Shown: positions 24,859-34,959, counted from the first letter of the stretch. The stretch is DNA of 64,000 bases from an uncultured Verrucomicrobia subdivision 3 bacterium (GCA_903872345.1 CAIQKM010000055.1:1-64000); one strand, 5' to 3'. The notes: a model not told the origin generated them from the sequence alone. A program made the numbers and translations.

Positions 24859-27800
24859 TCATCGCTTCAGCCGGTAAAAGTGCGCGCCGCTGTTGGTGGC
24901 CGTCGTATCGGTGAATTGCAATGTTCCGTAGCCATTCGCCGTAGCGGTGCCGACGTTTACCCAATTCGTTGACCCCAGGCTGGTGCTGGTTTGCACCTGA
25001 TACGGCAGCAACTGTCCGCCCTGGCCGGTGAGTTGTACATTGCCATTGAGGTTGGCGATGGCCACCCATTTGGCGGCGGCGGTGTAGGCTGGCCGCGCGG
25101 CATTATCAAAGGCCAGCAGGCCGGCGCTGTCCGCTGTCAGTTGCGTGCCGGGTGTCACGGTTACCTGAACCAGACCGGCATTGGTCTGCACCGTTACTGC
25201 GTAGCGGGCATTGGGAGTCAGCCCGGTCACATAATGATTCGTCACTCCTGCCGGCGCGGTGTAACTCACGCTGGTAAAATTGTTGCCGAGCACATTCACC
25301 GGGAAGAGGACTTCCGCCCCATGCACCGCCACGCCTTCGAAGGCATTCCCGCCGCTGCTTTGCACGTAGGCAGTGGTGTCCGCCGTCACCCCGGCATCGG
25401 CGCCTTGCAGCACATGCAGGAAGCGAATGTCCGTCGGATTGTTGGTGTTTTCAATGGCCAGCCGGTAATTGCAAGGTTCGCCTTCCGCCACCGTGGTGAT
25501 GGCATTGGAAAGCGAATAAACACTGACCGCGCCATTTGCCGGCAAAATGGAATTGATGACCAGTTGCTGCCCGCTGGGCATGGTTTCGGTGAGGACCGAG
25601 CCGCCGCCGGTACGGGCGGTCACCACCGGTACGGCGGGCATGCACAAATTGAACCGCTTGAACAGGCCGGCGTTCGCGGACGTGGCACGGTCGTACACGA
25701 TGAGATGATCCGGCTTGATCCAAAGCAGCGAGCGGTTGGCCTGCGATATGTTCGTGACGTTGTATTCCGGCGACCAGACATCCGGGCGGTTGTAGAGCGG
25801 GGTCATGTCGCCATAGGCGTAAACATAATTCGTGCCTGTGCTGGCATAAGCCGCGGGATCGCCGGCGTTTTCGGCCAGCTGCCATTGGCTGCCCGTCTCC
25901 CACAGGCCGGCCTCATACCAGCCGAGGTTGGGGGTGCCGGCGGTGCAATAGTTTTGCAGCGCCAGCGTGTTATGCATGTAGCTGCACTGGCCATAGTCAT
26001 TGGCATCGTAGCCGGTGAATTCCTTAGTTAAAAATTCGCCTTTGCGGAAAAACTGGAACATGCCGCCATCGGCATCCTCGTGGTTGATGGAGATCCAACT
26101 GCAACGCCAGTGCAGCATCGAGCGGTTGGTGCTCCAGTCGCTTTGCGCCAGAATCATGCCTTGCGAGGCGTCATAAAAGAGTGTCGGCAGGGTGGGACGG
26201 GGATCGGGCGGATCGTTGAGCTGCGCCGGGTTCAAGGTGAGAAAGTACAGAATGCCTTTTTCAAACGACTCGTTGGCACCCCACGACGTGCCGGCGCGGC
26301 TGATTAAATTAGCATAACCGCCCTCGGGTACATCCATGGCGAGCCACCGGGTTTTGGCCAGGCGATTCGTGTTGCCGAGCTCCGCATCCAGCAGTTGCAG
26401 CGGCCCGAAGACAGATGAAAAGTCGGGATCCGTGTATAGCCGCAGCGTGTCGCCATAGGCAAACATCTGGTAGGCCGTTGGGAGGTAGGATTCAATGAAA
26501 TGCGGTTCCGGGGTCAGCACGCTCAGCCAGGCATCACAGAAGCGGTCCCATACCGGCGCATAGGCAAGTTTGCATTGGGGTCCGGAATAATTGGTATTCA
26601 AGAAGCCGGCCGTTTGCAGCGCCAGCAACTGGCTGACGATCCCCGCCATGGAGGCGCCGTAGAGCATTCCTTCCGGCGGCATGCCACCGCTGCATTTTCC
26701 GAAATTGGCGCCAAAGCCCGGCAGACCGTAATCTGCCGCCACCTGATCGCCTTCGCCGAACATGGCGTATTCCTGATACAGCCACGCGCCGTTGACGATA
26801 TTGATGTAGGAGCGGAGCGAATTGGTCGGCGCCGCCACGGGCAGGGCGGGATTGAAGGCCGGATCGTCCGACGGATCAATGGCCAGCGACATCAGGGTCA
26901 TCATGCGGGCGTGGCCGATGTAATAATTGTTGGCGGCCAGCCGATAGGCGGCGTTGTTTGGCAGGAGTTGGGTGGGATCGTTATAGACGTCCGGCACCGG
27001 CGAGTCGCCCCCGGCGGTTTCGGCATGGCGGCACGCTTCGCACCAGGAGGCAAAACCATCACGGATGGTCCGTTTGTCCGCCGCGCTGAACACGGGCTGG
27101 CCATTCGTGCCAATGGCGTTGTAAATCCAGTCCACCGCCAGCGGCAGCAGTTTGAGCGATTCATTCGCCCGGTTGTAGGTGGCGAAGCCCGGATCGCGAA
27201 AGGGCGCGCCTGCCAGCGGTCCCAGCGCGGCCTGCGTCATCGCCACGCGAATCAACGCCGCCGCCCGTTGCGCGTACACCGCCCGGGCGTTTACATCCGG
27301 GTCCACCAGGGAGAACAGCGCCAGGATGATCGCGTCTTCCTCGGTGATCAAACCGGTGTATCCCTGTGAATCGCCGAGGTCGGGATAATTGGTGTTTTGC
27401 ACTCCGCCGGGGAAGTATTGCGTATCATAATCCACCATGGCATTGGTCAGATAATTCCGGACCGCCATATAAATGGGATTTGTGGCCGTCGCCCAACTGC
27501 GCAGACGCGGCAGGTCGTTCGTGGTGATCCACAGCCGCGGATGGCTGCTCACCGGATACGGAATTGAGGCGAGGTAGGAGTTGGTGGACTGGTAATTGGC
27601 CGCCACCGTAACATCCTGCGTCGGCATCAGCAGGGTCGTATTGGTGGCCAGTATGCTCGCGACTGAATAACCGCTCCAGCCGGTGAAAACTTTTCCCGAA
27701 GGCGGACTGTTGGCGGTGATGTCCACCACGGTGCCGGGCGCGTAGTTGCCGCCGCCGGTGCCGTTGACGACCGTCAGATTAAAAGTCGTGGCGAGCTGGT

Positions 27801-29784
27801 AATTGGCAATGACGGTCACATCATTGTCCGGCATGGTCAGCATGGTGCTGGTGACTCCGGAATTCGCCACGACAAACCCGCTCCAGCCGGCAAAGCTTTC
27901 CCCGACCGGCGCCGCCGTGGCGGTGACGGTCACCACCGATCCGGCCGCATAATATCCACTGCCGCTGCCATTCACCACCGTCAGTAAAAACACCGTCGGC
28001 ACCGGCAGATTCGTGTAGGTGGCCGTGACCGTGATATTGCTGGCCGGCATGGTGACCGTGGTGCCGACCGAGCCAGGGTTCAGTTGCGGATAACCGTTCC
28101 ATCCTGCAAATAGCTGGCCAAACGGGGCGTTGCTGGCGGTGATGGGCACTGTCGCATTGGTCGGATAGCTGCCGCTGCCGTAGCCATTGCTGACCGTGAG
28201 CGAGTATAACGGTCCGGTATAGTTCGTGGCAGTTCCTTCAAAAGCCCCCAGATCCAGCCCCAGCCCATTCACGGCCCTTACTTGACCGTTGGTGGGATAA
28301 ACATATTCCAAGGTCGGGCTGTTGGGCGAAGTCTGCACCCCCGCCGCCTGCGGTCCCGCCCGGTCGATGGCCGGCGAGGAAGACAGCAGATGAAAATTGG
28401 TCGCGGTCAGACTCGTGAACCCCGGATTGTTCAGTCCATTTTTGTCACCGTAAACCAGTTGGTTCGTGCCGGTGACCGTGCCGAAGAAATTCGTGGAACC
28501 GTAGGGGAGCGAAATGATCCCGGTGCCGGGGCTCATCCAGTTGGTGCCCAGATTGATGGTGCTGTCGTCTGAAATCATCAGCGACAGCAGCGAAGGCGTG
28601 CCGCCGGTGGTGAAGGGCAGGGTGGCAAAAAGATTGTTCCGGCAATCGAGCGTGTCGTGCACATTCCAAGTGGTTACTTCGTCATGAGTGGGCAACTGGA
28701 ACAGATCTGTGAAATACCGGCTGGAACGGTCGGCATAATTCACCACGGTATTGTTGTAGAAATATAATGTGCCGTTCCGGGGTTGACCCTGGATGCCCTG
28801 CGAATCGTAAATGAACATCTCCAACGCGGAACTTTCCGGCGTGTTCACAAACACGTTGCCATACACATAATTGGTTCGGTAGGCCGGGTCGGTGTCGATG
28901 ATGCCGATGCCGCCCTGGGTCTGGAGAAACCAAAACGCCAGGCCGCCGGTGTTTTCGATCACTTGATTGTAGCGCAGGATCGTGCCTGAAGAGCGGTCCT
29001 TGATCTGATCGCCATCGGCGTCGGCGCGGAGCGGTCCGATCAGGTTGTATTGCAACACCACGCCCCTGGCCTCGGTGTTGAGATTGTCGCCGCCGTAATT
29101 GCCCGGATAGCCGTTGTCATGAATCCGGCAATGTTCCACCAGCACATCGGCGGACAGTTCGTTGAGGTCGCCGTTGAGCGAGGAACAGAAGAAGCCGTTG
29201 CCTGAATTGTTCAATTCACAGCCGCGAATGATCAGGTGCTGGGCGTATTCCACGTAGATGGCGGCCGCCGTGCTGTCGAAATTTGTCGCCGTGCCGTCGG
29301 ATTGCGTGAGCGCATTGGTCGGATCGGCATTCTGCACGTGCAAATTCTGGATCACGATCCAGGAGGGAATGTAACCGTAGGGCCGGTTGGCCGCGCGGCT
29401 CACGACCAGCACGCCTTCGAGGTTCAGGGCGATATTGTTCCAAGGGGCGTTGGTGGCGGTCACGGCATTGTGGCCGTCCAGCGTGGGCAGCGCGCCGGTG
29501 GCCGGATCGGGCACGCCGTTGATGGTGATGGGCGCGTTGGAAACCCCGCTGTTCGAGAGCAGGACGACTTCGTGGTAACCTCCCGGCTGATAGTGGATGT
29601 TAACGGTGTCGCCCGGATTCAGCCCGGCCCACGGAATGGAACTGAGATTGGTGTAGGTTTGTCCCGGCCCGGCCTCAAACGTGGCGGCCGCAGTGGAAAG
29701 GGCAATGAGCCCGCCGCCGGCCATTAGCATGACGGCCCATAGCAGCCGGACGGCAGTGTTCCCGAGCGAATGATGTTGATGCAT
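24859..29784 (-). CDS. Secreted beta-helix / InlB-type repeat / heparinase-like lyase protein
   Basis: 1641 residues with a signal peptide (about 1-34). Residues about 35-530 read as a right-handed parallel beta-helix of the pectate-lyase type ('IVIQNLHVQNAD', 'HLIIRGCELNNSGNGF', 'VLVEHCRIHDNGY', 'GVVLQYNLIG'). Three divergent InlB B-repeat units follow at about 530-745 ('LTVVNGSGSGYYAAGSVV', 'FAGWSG', 'MTMPDNDVTV'-type). Residues about 750-1530 start with 'SHPRLWITTNDLPRLRSW' and contain 'SWISINHEDADGG', consistent with a heparinase II/III or alginate-lyase fold. A tail ('YQVQTSTSLGSTNWV...HFYRLKR') ends it. It probably degrades an acidic polysaccharide outside the cell or in the periplasm; the substrate is unknown. 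No other carbohydrate-active genes are adjacent. Confidence 0.88.
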   Translation of the reverse strand: MHQHHSLGNTAVRLLWAVMLMAGGGLIALSTAAATFEAGPGQTYTNLSSIPWAGLNPGDTVNIHYQPGGYHEVVLLSNSGVSNAPITINGVPDPATGALPTLDGHNAVTATNAPWNNIALNLEGVLVVSRAANRPYGYIPSWIVIQNLHVQNADPTNALTQSDGTATNFDSTAAAIYVEYAQHLIIRGCELNNSGNGFFCSSLNGDLNELSADVLVEHCRIHDNGYPGNYGGDNLNTEARGVVLQYNLIGPLRADADGDQIKDRSSGTILRYNQVIENTGGLAFWFLQTQGGIGIIDTDPAYRTNYVYGNVFVNTPESSALEMFIYDSQGIQGQPRNGTLYFYNNTVVNYADRSSRYFTDLFQLPTHDEVTTWNVHDTLDCRNNLFATLPFTTGGTPSLLSLMISDDSTINLGTNWMSPGTGIISLPYGSTNFFGTVTGTNQLVYGDKNGLNNPGFTSLTATNFHLLSSSPAIDRAGPQAAGVQTSPNSPTLEYVYPTNGQVRAVNGLGLDLGAFEGTATNYTGPLYSLTVSNGYGSGSYPTNATVPITASNAPFGQLFAGWNGYPQLNPGSVGTTVTMPASNITVTATYTNLPVPTVFLLTVVNGSGSGYYAAGSVVTVTATAAPVGESFAGWSGFVVANSGVTSTMLTMPDNDVTVIANYQLATTFNLTVVNGTGGGNYAPGTVVDITANSPPSGKVFTGWSGYSVASILATNTTLLMPTQDVTVAANYQSTNSYLASIPYPVSSHPRLWITTNDLPRLRSWATATNPIYMAVRNYLTNAMVDYDTQYFPGGVQNTNYPDLGDSQGYTGLITEEDAIILALFSLVDPDVNARAVYAQRAAALIRVAMTQAALGPLAGAPFRDPGFATYNRANESLKLLPLAVDWIYNAIGTNGQPVFSAADKRTIRDGFASWCEACRHAETAGGDSPVPDVYNDPTQLLPNNAAYRLAANNYYIGHARMMTLMSLAIDPSDDPAFNPALPVAAPTNSLRSYINIVNGAWLYQEYAMFGEGDQVAADYGLPGFGANFGKCSGGMPPEGMLYGASMAGIVSQLLALQTAGFLNTNYSGPQCKLAYAPVWDRFCDAWLSVLTPEPHFIESYLPTAYQMFAYGDTLRLYTDPDFSSVFGPLQLLDAELGNTNRLAKTRWLAMDVPEGGYANLISRAGTSWGANESFEKGILYFLTLNPAQLNDPPDPRPTLPTLFYDASQGMILAQSDWSTNRSMLHWRCSWISINHEDADGGMFQFFRKGEFLTKEFTGYDANDYGQCSYMHNTLALQNYCTAGTPNLGWYEAGLWETGSQWQLAENAGDPAAYASTGTNYVYAYGDMTPLYNRPDVWSPEYNVTNISQANRSLLWIKPDHLIVYDRATSANAGLFKRFNLCMPAVPVVTARTGGGSVLTETMPSGQQLVINSILPANGAVSVYSLSNAITTVAEGEPCNYRLAIENTNNPTDIRFLHVLQGADAGVTADTTAYVQSSGGNAFEGVAVHGAEVLFPVNVLGNNFTSVSYTAPAGVTNHYVTGLTPNARYAVTVQTNAGLVQVTVTPGTQLTADSAGLLAFDNAARPAYTAAAKWVAIANLNGNVQLTGQGGQLLPYQVQTSTSLGSTNWVNVGTATANGYGTLQFTDTTATNSGAHFYRLKR

Positions 29785-30336
29785 AAAATTCGCCGGCTGG
29801 ACTGGCTGGTTGAAAGCTCGCAGACCTTGATTGTTGCTTGTGGAGGCCTTCCCGTCGCCGACCCATGTAAGGTAGCCCGGTTTAAGTTTTCTTCAACCAA
29901 ATCTTATTCCCCGAAGGCGCAGTTTGTGAACAACCGAATGGCTTGGAATTGGCCGGATTTGGGCGCTAATTGCCCGCTGGCGGATGGAGGAATATCCTTC
30001 GGGCCCCGTCGTTCCGGAACAATTTTGGACCTGAATGAAGATTTCCCATTGAAAACCGGCGCGGTCCTGATAATATCCACCCTCCAATGGTTCGGGGCGT
30101 AGCGTAGCCCGGCTAGCGCGCTTGCTTGGGGTGTGAGTTTGGACTTCTGGCCTCACTTGGCCAAATTGAGAATCCCATTGCCTGCCAGTCGAATAGTGCG
30201 TTTTTCCTTTCCTTAAATATGGCCCGCTTTTGCCCCGTTTGGCCCCGAAAAACACCAACCAGTATCAGATGGCGGTATCAGATTTATCGGCTTGGTAGAG
30301 CACTTGTCTTTCATGTAACAACCTTGGCGAAGCATC
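29785..30336. other. Non-coding boundary region left of the mobile element
   Basis: 552 bp with no ORF I can support. It lies between the last chromosomal-looking gene and the first gene of the mobilisation block, so the left end of the element is probably here. I see a short direct repeat GTATCAGAT (about 30256 and 30271) and a tRNA-like fragment near 30293-30325 that does not fold. No insertion-site repeat can be confirmed, because the other end lies outside the window. Confidence 0.5.
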
Positions 30337-32028
30337 CTACTTGAAGAGGGAAATTCCGCCGCGCTTTGGAGCGTTGGCGATGTTCGTTGCCAGAAGATTG
30401 AAGTTATCCATGAAGGACTGGCGGTCGTTTTCGATTCTCGTCAATTGAACCGCCAGTTGTCCAATGAGTGGTTGGGGATCGGATTGTAAATTTGTGACAT
30501 ACCCCTGAACAACATTGGCTGTCTTTTTCAGGAAATCATCCTCCTTCGTGGTCATGTCTGCGAGAGTGGCCCGCATTTCTTCGTTAATCTCGCCGGTGGA
30601 TTTGCGGTAGGAATATGAAAGCTTGGCAATCTTGTTGGTGTTGTCATTCAGCTTGGTCAGGCAGTTGGATTTGAAAGTTGCAACCTGGGCGAGTTCATTG
30701 TCCAGCGTCGTCTTGATTTGTTCGATGACCTGGTTTCGTTCCTTGATTCTTTGTTCCTCCTGCGCTTGAAGCCGCTGTGCCTCCAGCCGCTTTTGTTCGT
30801 CCAATTTGGCTCGCTCTTTGGCGGCGGCGGCAGTGGCGGATTCCTCCTGTTTGGCGCGATCCGCAGCAGCGACATCCTGTTCCGACAGGGCGGCAGGGGT
30901 GGCCACCGGCGGCGAAGTGGAAACAACGGCAACCACCGGAGTTTTGGCCTGTGGCGGGCGAACGACTGCCTGGGCTGCCGCCGGATTCGCCGGTGGGGGC
31001 GAAGGGGCAGACTCGGCCACCGGCTGGCTCCGGTCAGAGTAGAGCGATTTCACAAGGGGGACACCCCAATGCCGGATGGCCAGCGCCAGCAAGATGGCTC
31101 CAATCAGGTATAAAAGTCGTTTCCGACCAATGAACTGGCAAAGATCCCGCAGGATCTTCCATAACTGCCCAGCCCATGGCTTTGCCTCTTCGGCCCATTG
31201 ACTGAGCGGATCGGGCAGATTGGCGGTTTTTGCATTCAAAGATGACGCAGCAGGCGCAGCGGCGACATCTGGCACGGAGAAGGTGCCGGCCACGACACGG
31301 GCCACCTTTTCCCGGTGTTCCCCTTTGAAGTGCCGCGGCAGAGGGCAGTAAATGCCGTCGGTGACCATCGGGGCAGGGCCTTTGGCCATGGTGCGTTGCA
31401 GATATTCCGCTTCCACCTGGCCATCCATGATGTCCAGATAGCGGTTATATAGGGATTGCTGCCGTTGCTGTTCCAAGTAATCGCTGAATATGCGGGAGAT
31501 AAGGAAAAAAGCGGCAAATAGGGCGGCATGCAGTTCATACAATCCGAACACAACCAATGCCGTGATGATCCAGTCCCTAGCCGGGTTTTCGGAACCGAAC
31601 CAACTTTCCCCCCGCGACATGGAATGCCAGCGGATGCCCTTCTTCTGCCTTTCCCTGGCGGCGGAAACATTGGCACCAGCCAGAATTAAGAACGCCACCT
31701 CAATCAAGCCGCCCATCGTTTCCGTATAGGCGACCGCCGTTCGCGCGTCAAATTCTCCGGCCCCGGCAAACAATTTGTTCAATACCCCAACGCCACCCCA
31801 GATCATCAAAGCCAAAACGCCGTTGGCAAAGGTGAAATATCGTTCACCCATGTTCTTGCGGAAAAACGGTTCGGTGGCGATGGCGGCGGGCTTGAATAGG
31901 ATTGACGCGAGGACGCCCAACAACTTCATATCGAAATTGAGCATCCTGGTGTCGAGCGTTTCAGAGAGTTTGTCGAAGGCGGAAGACCGGCCGGAGTCGG
32001 GAGAGTTGGGAGAGTTGTCGTTGCTCAT
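30337..32028 (-). CDS. Membrane/coiled-coil protein coupled to the T4CP-like ATPase
   Basis: 563 residues, not recognised as a named family. Hydrophobic helices lie at about residues 67-90, 105-122, 153-180 and 303-322. An Ala/Pro-rich stretch (about 335-385) and a long charged coiled coil (about 385-480, 'AAAAKERAKLDEQKRLEAQ') follow, with a further helical region to the C-terminus. Its start codon overlaps the stop of the coupling-protein ATPase gene (ATGA, 32025-32028), so the two are translationally coupled. The ATPase lacks membrane helices; this protein may be its inner-membrane anchor. That is inference from gene order and topology. Confidence 0.8.
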   Translation of the reverse strand: MSNDNSPNSPDSGRSSAFDKLSETLDTRMLNFDMKLLGVLASILFKPAAIATEPFFRKNMGERYFTFANGVLALMIWGGVGVLNKLFAGAGEFDARTAVAYTETMGGLIEVAFLILAGANVSAARERQKKGIRWHSMSRGESWFGSENPARDWIITALVVFGLYELHAALFAAFFLISRIFSDYLEQQRQQSLYNRYLDIMDGQVEAEYLQRTMAKGPAPMVTDGIYCPLPRHFKGEHREKVARVVAGTFSVPDVAAAPAASSLNAKTANLPDPLSQWAEEAKPWAGQLWKILRDLCQFIGRKRLLYLIGAILLALAIRHWGVPLVKSLYSDRSQPVAESAPSPPPANPAAAQAVVRPPQAKTPVVAVVSTSPPVATPAALSEQDVAAADRAKQEESATAAAAKERAKLDEQKRLEAQRLQAQEEQRIKERNQVIEQIKTTLDNELAQVATFKSNCLTKLNDNTNKIAKLSYSYRKSTGEINEEMRATLADMTTKEDDFLKKTANVVQGYVTNLQSDPQPLIGQLAVQLTRIENDRQSFMDNFNLLATNIANAPKRGGISLFK

Positions 32029-34517
32029 AAGTGCTGGTTTTGTTGAAAGGAGATTTTGAGAAAATGATTGCCGTCATCGGCGACCAGCCCCATCCAAGTG
32101 ATGTAGGCGTCCACCATGAAATTGTAATCCGGCCCGCCGGTTCGCAAATCATTGAACTCCTCCGGGCGAACGGCATCCTCCCAATGTTCGACGGTGGACA
32201 CCGTGGTGCGACCGGGCGGATCAATACTCTGCCGCATGGCGTCGAAGAACTCCTTGGGCTGCGGTTCCGGGCCTTTGGAAATGGAGAGTCGTTGGTTGAT
32301 GACCTTGCCAAACTGGTCGGCGGCCCAGCGATTGGAGGTGGTATCCGAATTGTTATGAAAGACCTTGGTGTTCAGATTGCCGAAGACCGTCATGGTCGCC
32401 GACTCGCCGTCCCGCCCGAATTCCTTGTAGAAGCTGTGCAGGTTTTGGGTGAGGATAACGCGGCAGACGCGGGCGCTGCGGGCGGTGTTCTGGAAATGGT
32501 GGTCGTGCTGGGAGAAAAAGTGCTGCGCCTCATCCTCCCACAGAAAGACCGGGCGGCAGGCGGGATTGTTCGCGCGTTTCTGGCGTTCGAGGGCCACCTG
32601 AAACAGATACTTCCACGCGCTCTGCACCATCAGCCCCGCGTGTTGAAATTCCTTCAAGGGCAAATCCAGCACCACGATTTTTCCACCCATGACGCTTTCG
32701 GGGGTGAGGTTGGTTTCGGAGGAGATCAGAGCGGGGATGTCCCGGCCCCGGAATGTGTCAAACATGGCATACACCCCGAGTGTGACCGAAGTTCGGGTTC
32801 GGGACGACAGGCCGGGGTAAATGGTCAGCCAGTATTGGGACGCCCGGTTGAATATACGCTTGTCCTCCGGGGAGACGGCGGCTTTTTTAGCCTTCTGATA
32901 AATGCCGCCAAAGGTGGGCACTTTTAGCCATTCCTCCTCGGTCTGGGGGATGCTGTCGGTGGGCGCTGCGGCGACAAAATCCGCCAGCCGGTCAAAGGTG
33001 ATGCCGCCGCCGGCCAGCAGGAACAGATCGAAGGTGGCGTTGAGCAACTGGTCACCCGCCGATTCCCAAAACTGTTCGCTGGCGGACGTACCCTTGTTGC
33101 GGGCTAAAATGACGAGCAGATTCCGGCAGAAGGTGGTCAAGTTTTCGGACAACGCCCCGCCCCTCCCCGGATGCTGGGCTTCATACGCCAGGAGATTGAG
33201 TTTCCAATTTCCACCCCGCTGCACGACCACCAAGTCATTTTCCCGTCCACACAGGGCACACAGTCGCCGCCAGTATTCCGCCTCCCCGGACTTGACCGTG
33301 AGCACCAACCCGCCAAACCCGGCCCGCAAAAAGGCTTCGGCAAAAGTGGTGCCGCTGCCGGTGGTCTTCCCACTGCCCGTCCTGCCCAAGATCAGAATCC
33401 CCTCAAAGGCGCTCTTCAACGTCCACGCATGGACGGACTCATCGTCGGGCAACTCTACCAAAGGAGCTTCATCCGGCCAGTTTCCATTCGCCGGGGAGAC
33501 CACGAACAATTCCGGAGCGATGGGGGTGGGTTCCGGGGCCTCCGGTTCGGGGGCAGCCTCGGGATCGGGTTGGTTGTCCGGTTTGGCCTCCTCCTCGTCG
33601 GCTGGCTTGGCGGGCCGGGCCTTTTCTTTGGCGGGTGGCGCGGATGGTGGCGGCGGGGCATCGGGCTTTGGAGCCGGGCTTGGGCGATGCCGTAAAGCGT
33701 CCAGTGCCTTGCCAAATTCATCCGCAAGAAATTTGGACAGCTTGAATGCCTCCGCCTGGGGGGCTGGCTCCGGTTGAACCGACGGTTCTTTCCGTGGCGG
33801 GGGTCGGACGGCGGTTTCGGGCAACAGTTCCGGCTGCCGGGGTTGCTGGGCGGGCGAAGCCGGTGGCGGGGGAATGGGTGGCCCCGTCGCCGGCGGCGGC
33901 GGCTGGCGTGAAGGCTCAAGTTTGTACGCCTCGCGGATGCGCCGACCAAAATCGCGAAGTTTGGCGGGATCATCCACCCGCACCCCGTTGATGTAAATCT
34001 GGACGCATTCACCGGGGAGGTAATGGTGATTGATTTCAAACCGGCGTTCATTGTCCTCCCCGCCGTCCAGATTCCGGCCTTGAAAGACGCTTTGAATGCA
34101 CCGATCCGGCGCGGCTTTGCCGACATCCTCGGAAAACAGGTCATAGATGGCCCCGGTGTTCCGTTTCAGGGCGTCGCCCAAGGTCGCCGCCAGGCTTCTT
34201 CTTCGGGCGCCGGCGAAATGGAAGTCCTGCTCCCGGCCCTCCAAAGCCGCGCATTTGTATTCCAAAAAAAGGAGGGAAAACGCCATGGGGGTTCGGCCCC
34301 AGTTGAAACTGTGATCCCGGTCACGCTGCCGGATAAGTGCGGGCCGGGCGCATCGCGCATGGGCGAGAAACTCCGCCGAGTTCAATTCGGGTTTCGGCCC
34401 GTCCACGAACCGAAGGGTCAGGCACCGCCCCAAACGCCCGGCTTCCGAGACGGGGGTGCCGCCGGCGATCAGTTCGGTCGCGCTCAAAGACTGGGATGAT
34501 TTATTCGCCTTACCCAT
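32025..34517 (-). CDS. Type IV coupling protein-like ATPase (TraD/TraG/VirD4-like)
   Basis: 830 residues. An N-terminal domain of about 200 residues has no clear family, then a proline-rich linker (about 205-335). The ATPase domain has Walker A G378-R-T-G-S-G-K-T ('ILGRTGSGKTTGSG') and Walker B at about 657-665 ('VFLWEDEAQHFF'). 'VILTQNLHSFYKEFG' is in the place of the sensor/Q motif of VirD4-type proteins. These ATPases bring relaxase-DNA complexes to the conjugation channel. Unlike TraD/VirD4 there are no N-terminal membrane helices. The overlapping downstream gene encodes a membrane protein. The MobF relaxase lies 640 bp away in the opposite direction. Confidence 0.85.
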   Translation of the reverse strand: MGKANKSSQSLSATELIAGGTPVSEAGRLGRCLTLRFVDGPKPELNSAEFLAHARCARPALIRQRDRDHSFNWGRTPMAFSLLFLEYKCAALEGREQDFHFAGARRRSLAATLGDALKRNTGAIYDLFSEDVGKAAPDRCIQSVFQGRNLDGGEDNERRFEINHHYLPGECVQIYINGVRVDDPAKLRDFGRRIREAYKLEPSRQPPPPATGPPIPPPPASPAQQPRQPELLPETAVRPPPRKEPSVQPEPAPQAEAFKLSKFLADEFGKALDALRHRPSPAPKPDAPPPPSAPPAKEKARPAKPADEEEAKPDNQPDPEAAPEPEAPEPTPIAPELFVVSPANGNWPDEAPLVELPDDESVHAWTLKSAFEGILILGRTGSGKTTGSGTTFAEAFLRAGFGGLVLTVKSGEAEYWRRLCALCGRENDLVVVQRGGNWKLNLLAYEAQHPGRGGALSENLTTFCRNLLVILARNKGTSASEQFWESAGDQLLNATFDLFLLAGGGITFDRLADFVAAAPTDSIPQTEEEWLKVPTFGGIYQKAKKAAVSPEDKRIFNRASQYWLTIYPGLSSRTRTSVTLGVYAMFDTFRGRDIPALISSETNLTPESVMGGKIVVLDLPLKEFQHAGLMVQSAWKYLFQVALERQKRANNPACRPVFLWEDEAQHFFSQHDHHFQNTARSARVCRVILTQNLHSFYKEFGRDGESATMTVFGNLNTKVFHNNSDTTSNRWAADQFGKVINQRLSISKGPEPQPKEFFDAMRQSIDPPGRTTVSTVEHWEDAVRPEEFNDLRTGGPDYNFMVDAYITWMGLVADDGNHFLKISFQQNQHL

Positions 34518-34598
34518 AACCAGACGAAATTCATGTATAAAACCGGCCGATTCAAAACCACACCTTTTTTGCTTTTCCCCTTACATTTCAGTGGTTTC

Positions 34599-34675
34599 GC
34601 AGTTTTCCCCGCAGTTTTCCCCCGCACGGGCCGAAGTTTGACCGGGCATCCTTTTGGGCACGGTTTTGCGAAAAC
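34599..34675. promoter_or_regulatory. Direct repeats and palindrome in the divergent control region
   Basis: Between the coupling-protein and excisionase-like genes, GCAGTTTTCCCC occurs twice back to back (34599-34610 and 34611-34622), with a related TTTTCCCC at 34573-34580. GTTTTGCGAAAAC (34663-34675) is a near-perfect palindrome 45 bp before the excisionase-like start. These look like protein-binding sites for divergent regulation or excision. The bound protein is not known. Confidence 0.4.
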
Positions 34676-34719
34676 AGGCGCGCGTGACGCAATGAAGCTC
34701 CGCAAAACAAACCAAAAAT

Positions 34720-34959
34720 ATGAACACAAACATTGAAACGACGACCAACGGAACCGGTAAAACCGCCGCCATGGAACCCGTGTTGTACGACATCCACCAG
34801 GCCGCTCAAGTCCTCAATATGAGCACCAAGACCATCCGGCGGCTGCTGGCCCGCCGGAAACTGACCAGTTGCAAGGTGCTGCGGAAAGTGCTGATTCCCC
34901 GCGAACAGATCACGGCCTTTCTCAAGGCCACCTGCGACAAGCCGGATTTTCAACTTTGA
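34720..34959 (+). CDS. Excisionase-like helix-turn-helix protein
   Basis: 79 residues. After an 18-residue polar start it carries a single winged HTH of the excisionase/MerR-like type: 'LYDIHQAAQVLNMSTKTIRRLLARRKLTSCKVLRKVLIPREQITAFLK'. This is the usual 'DVxxAAxxLxVSxxTIRRLxxxGxL...' pattern with the DNA-contacting RR pair. Such proteins act as excision directionality factors or as repressors/activators in mobile elements. It lies between the coupling-protein and relaxase genes, on the relaxase strand. No integrase is in the window, so the excision role is only inferred. Confidence 0.85.
   Translation: MNTNIETTTNGTGKTAAMEPVLYDIHQAAQVLNMSTKTIRRLLARRKLTSCKVLRKVLIPREQITAFLKATCDKPDFQL

Noticed and set aside
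29893-30258. A 121-codon minus-strand frame in the boundary gap
   Set aside because: No ribosome-binding site, no domain, composition unlike neighbouring genes. Treated as non-coding.
30285-30345. A tRNA-like fragment (GGTAGAGC D-arm-like run followed by CTTTCAT, anticodon-loop-like) at the left end of the element
   Set aside because: The anticodon stem does not close, and no T-arm or acceptor stem can be built on either side. It might be a remnant of an insertion site, but I cannot support a tRNA gene.
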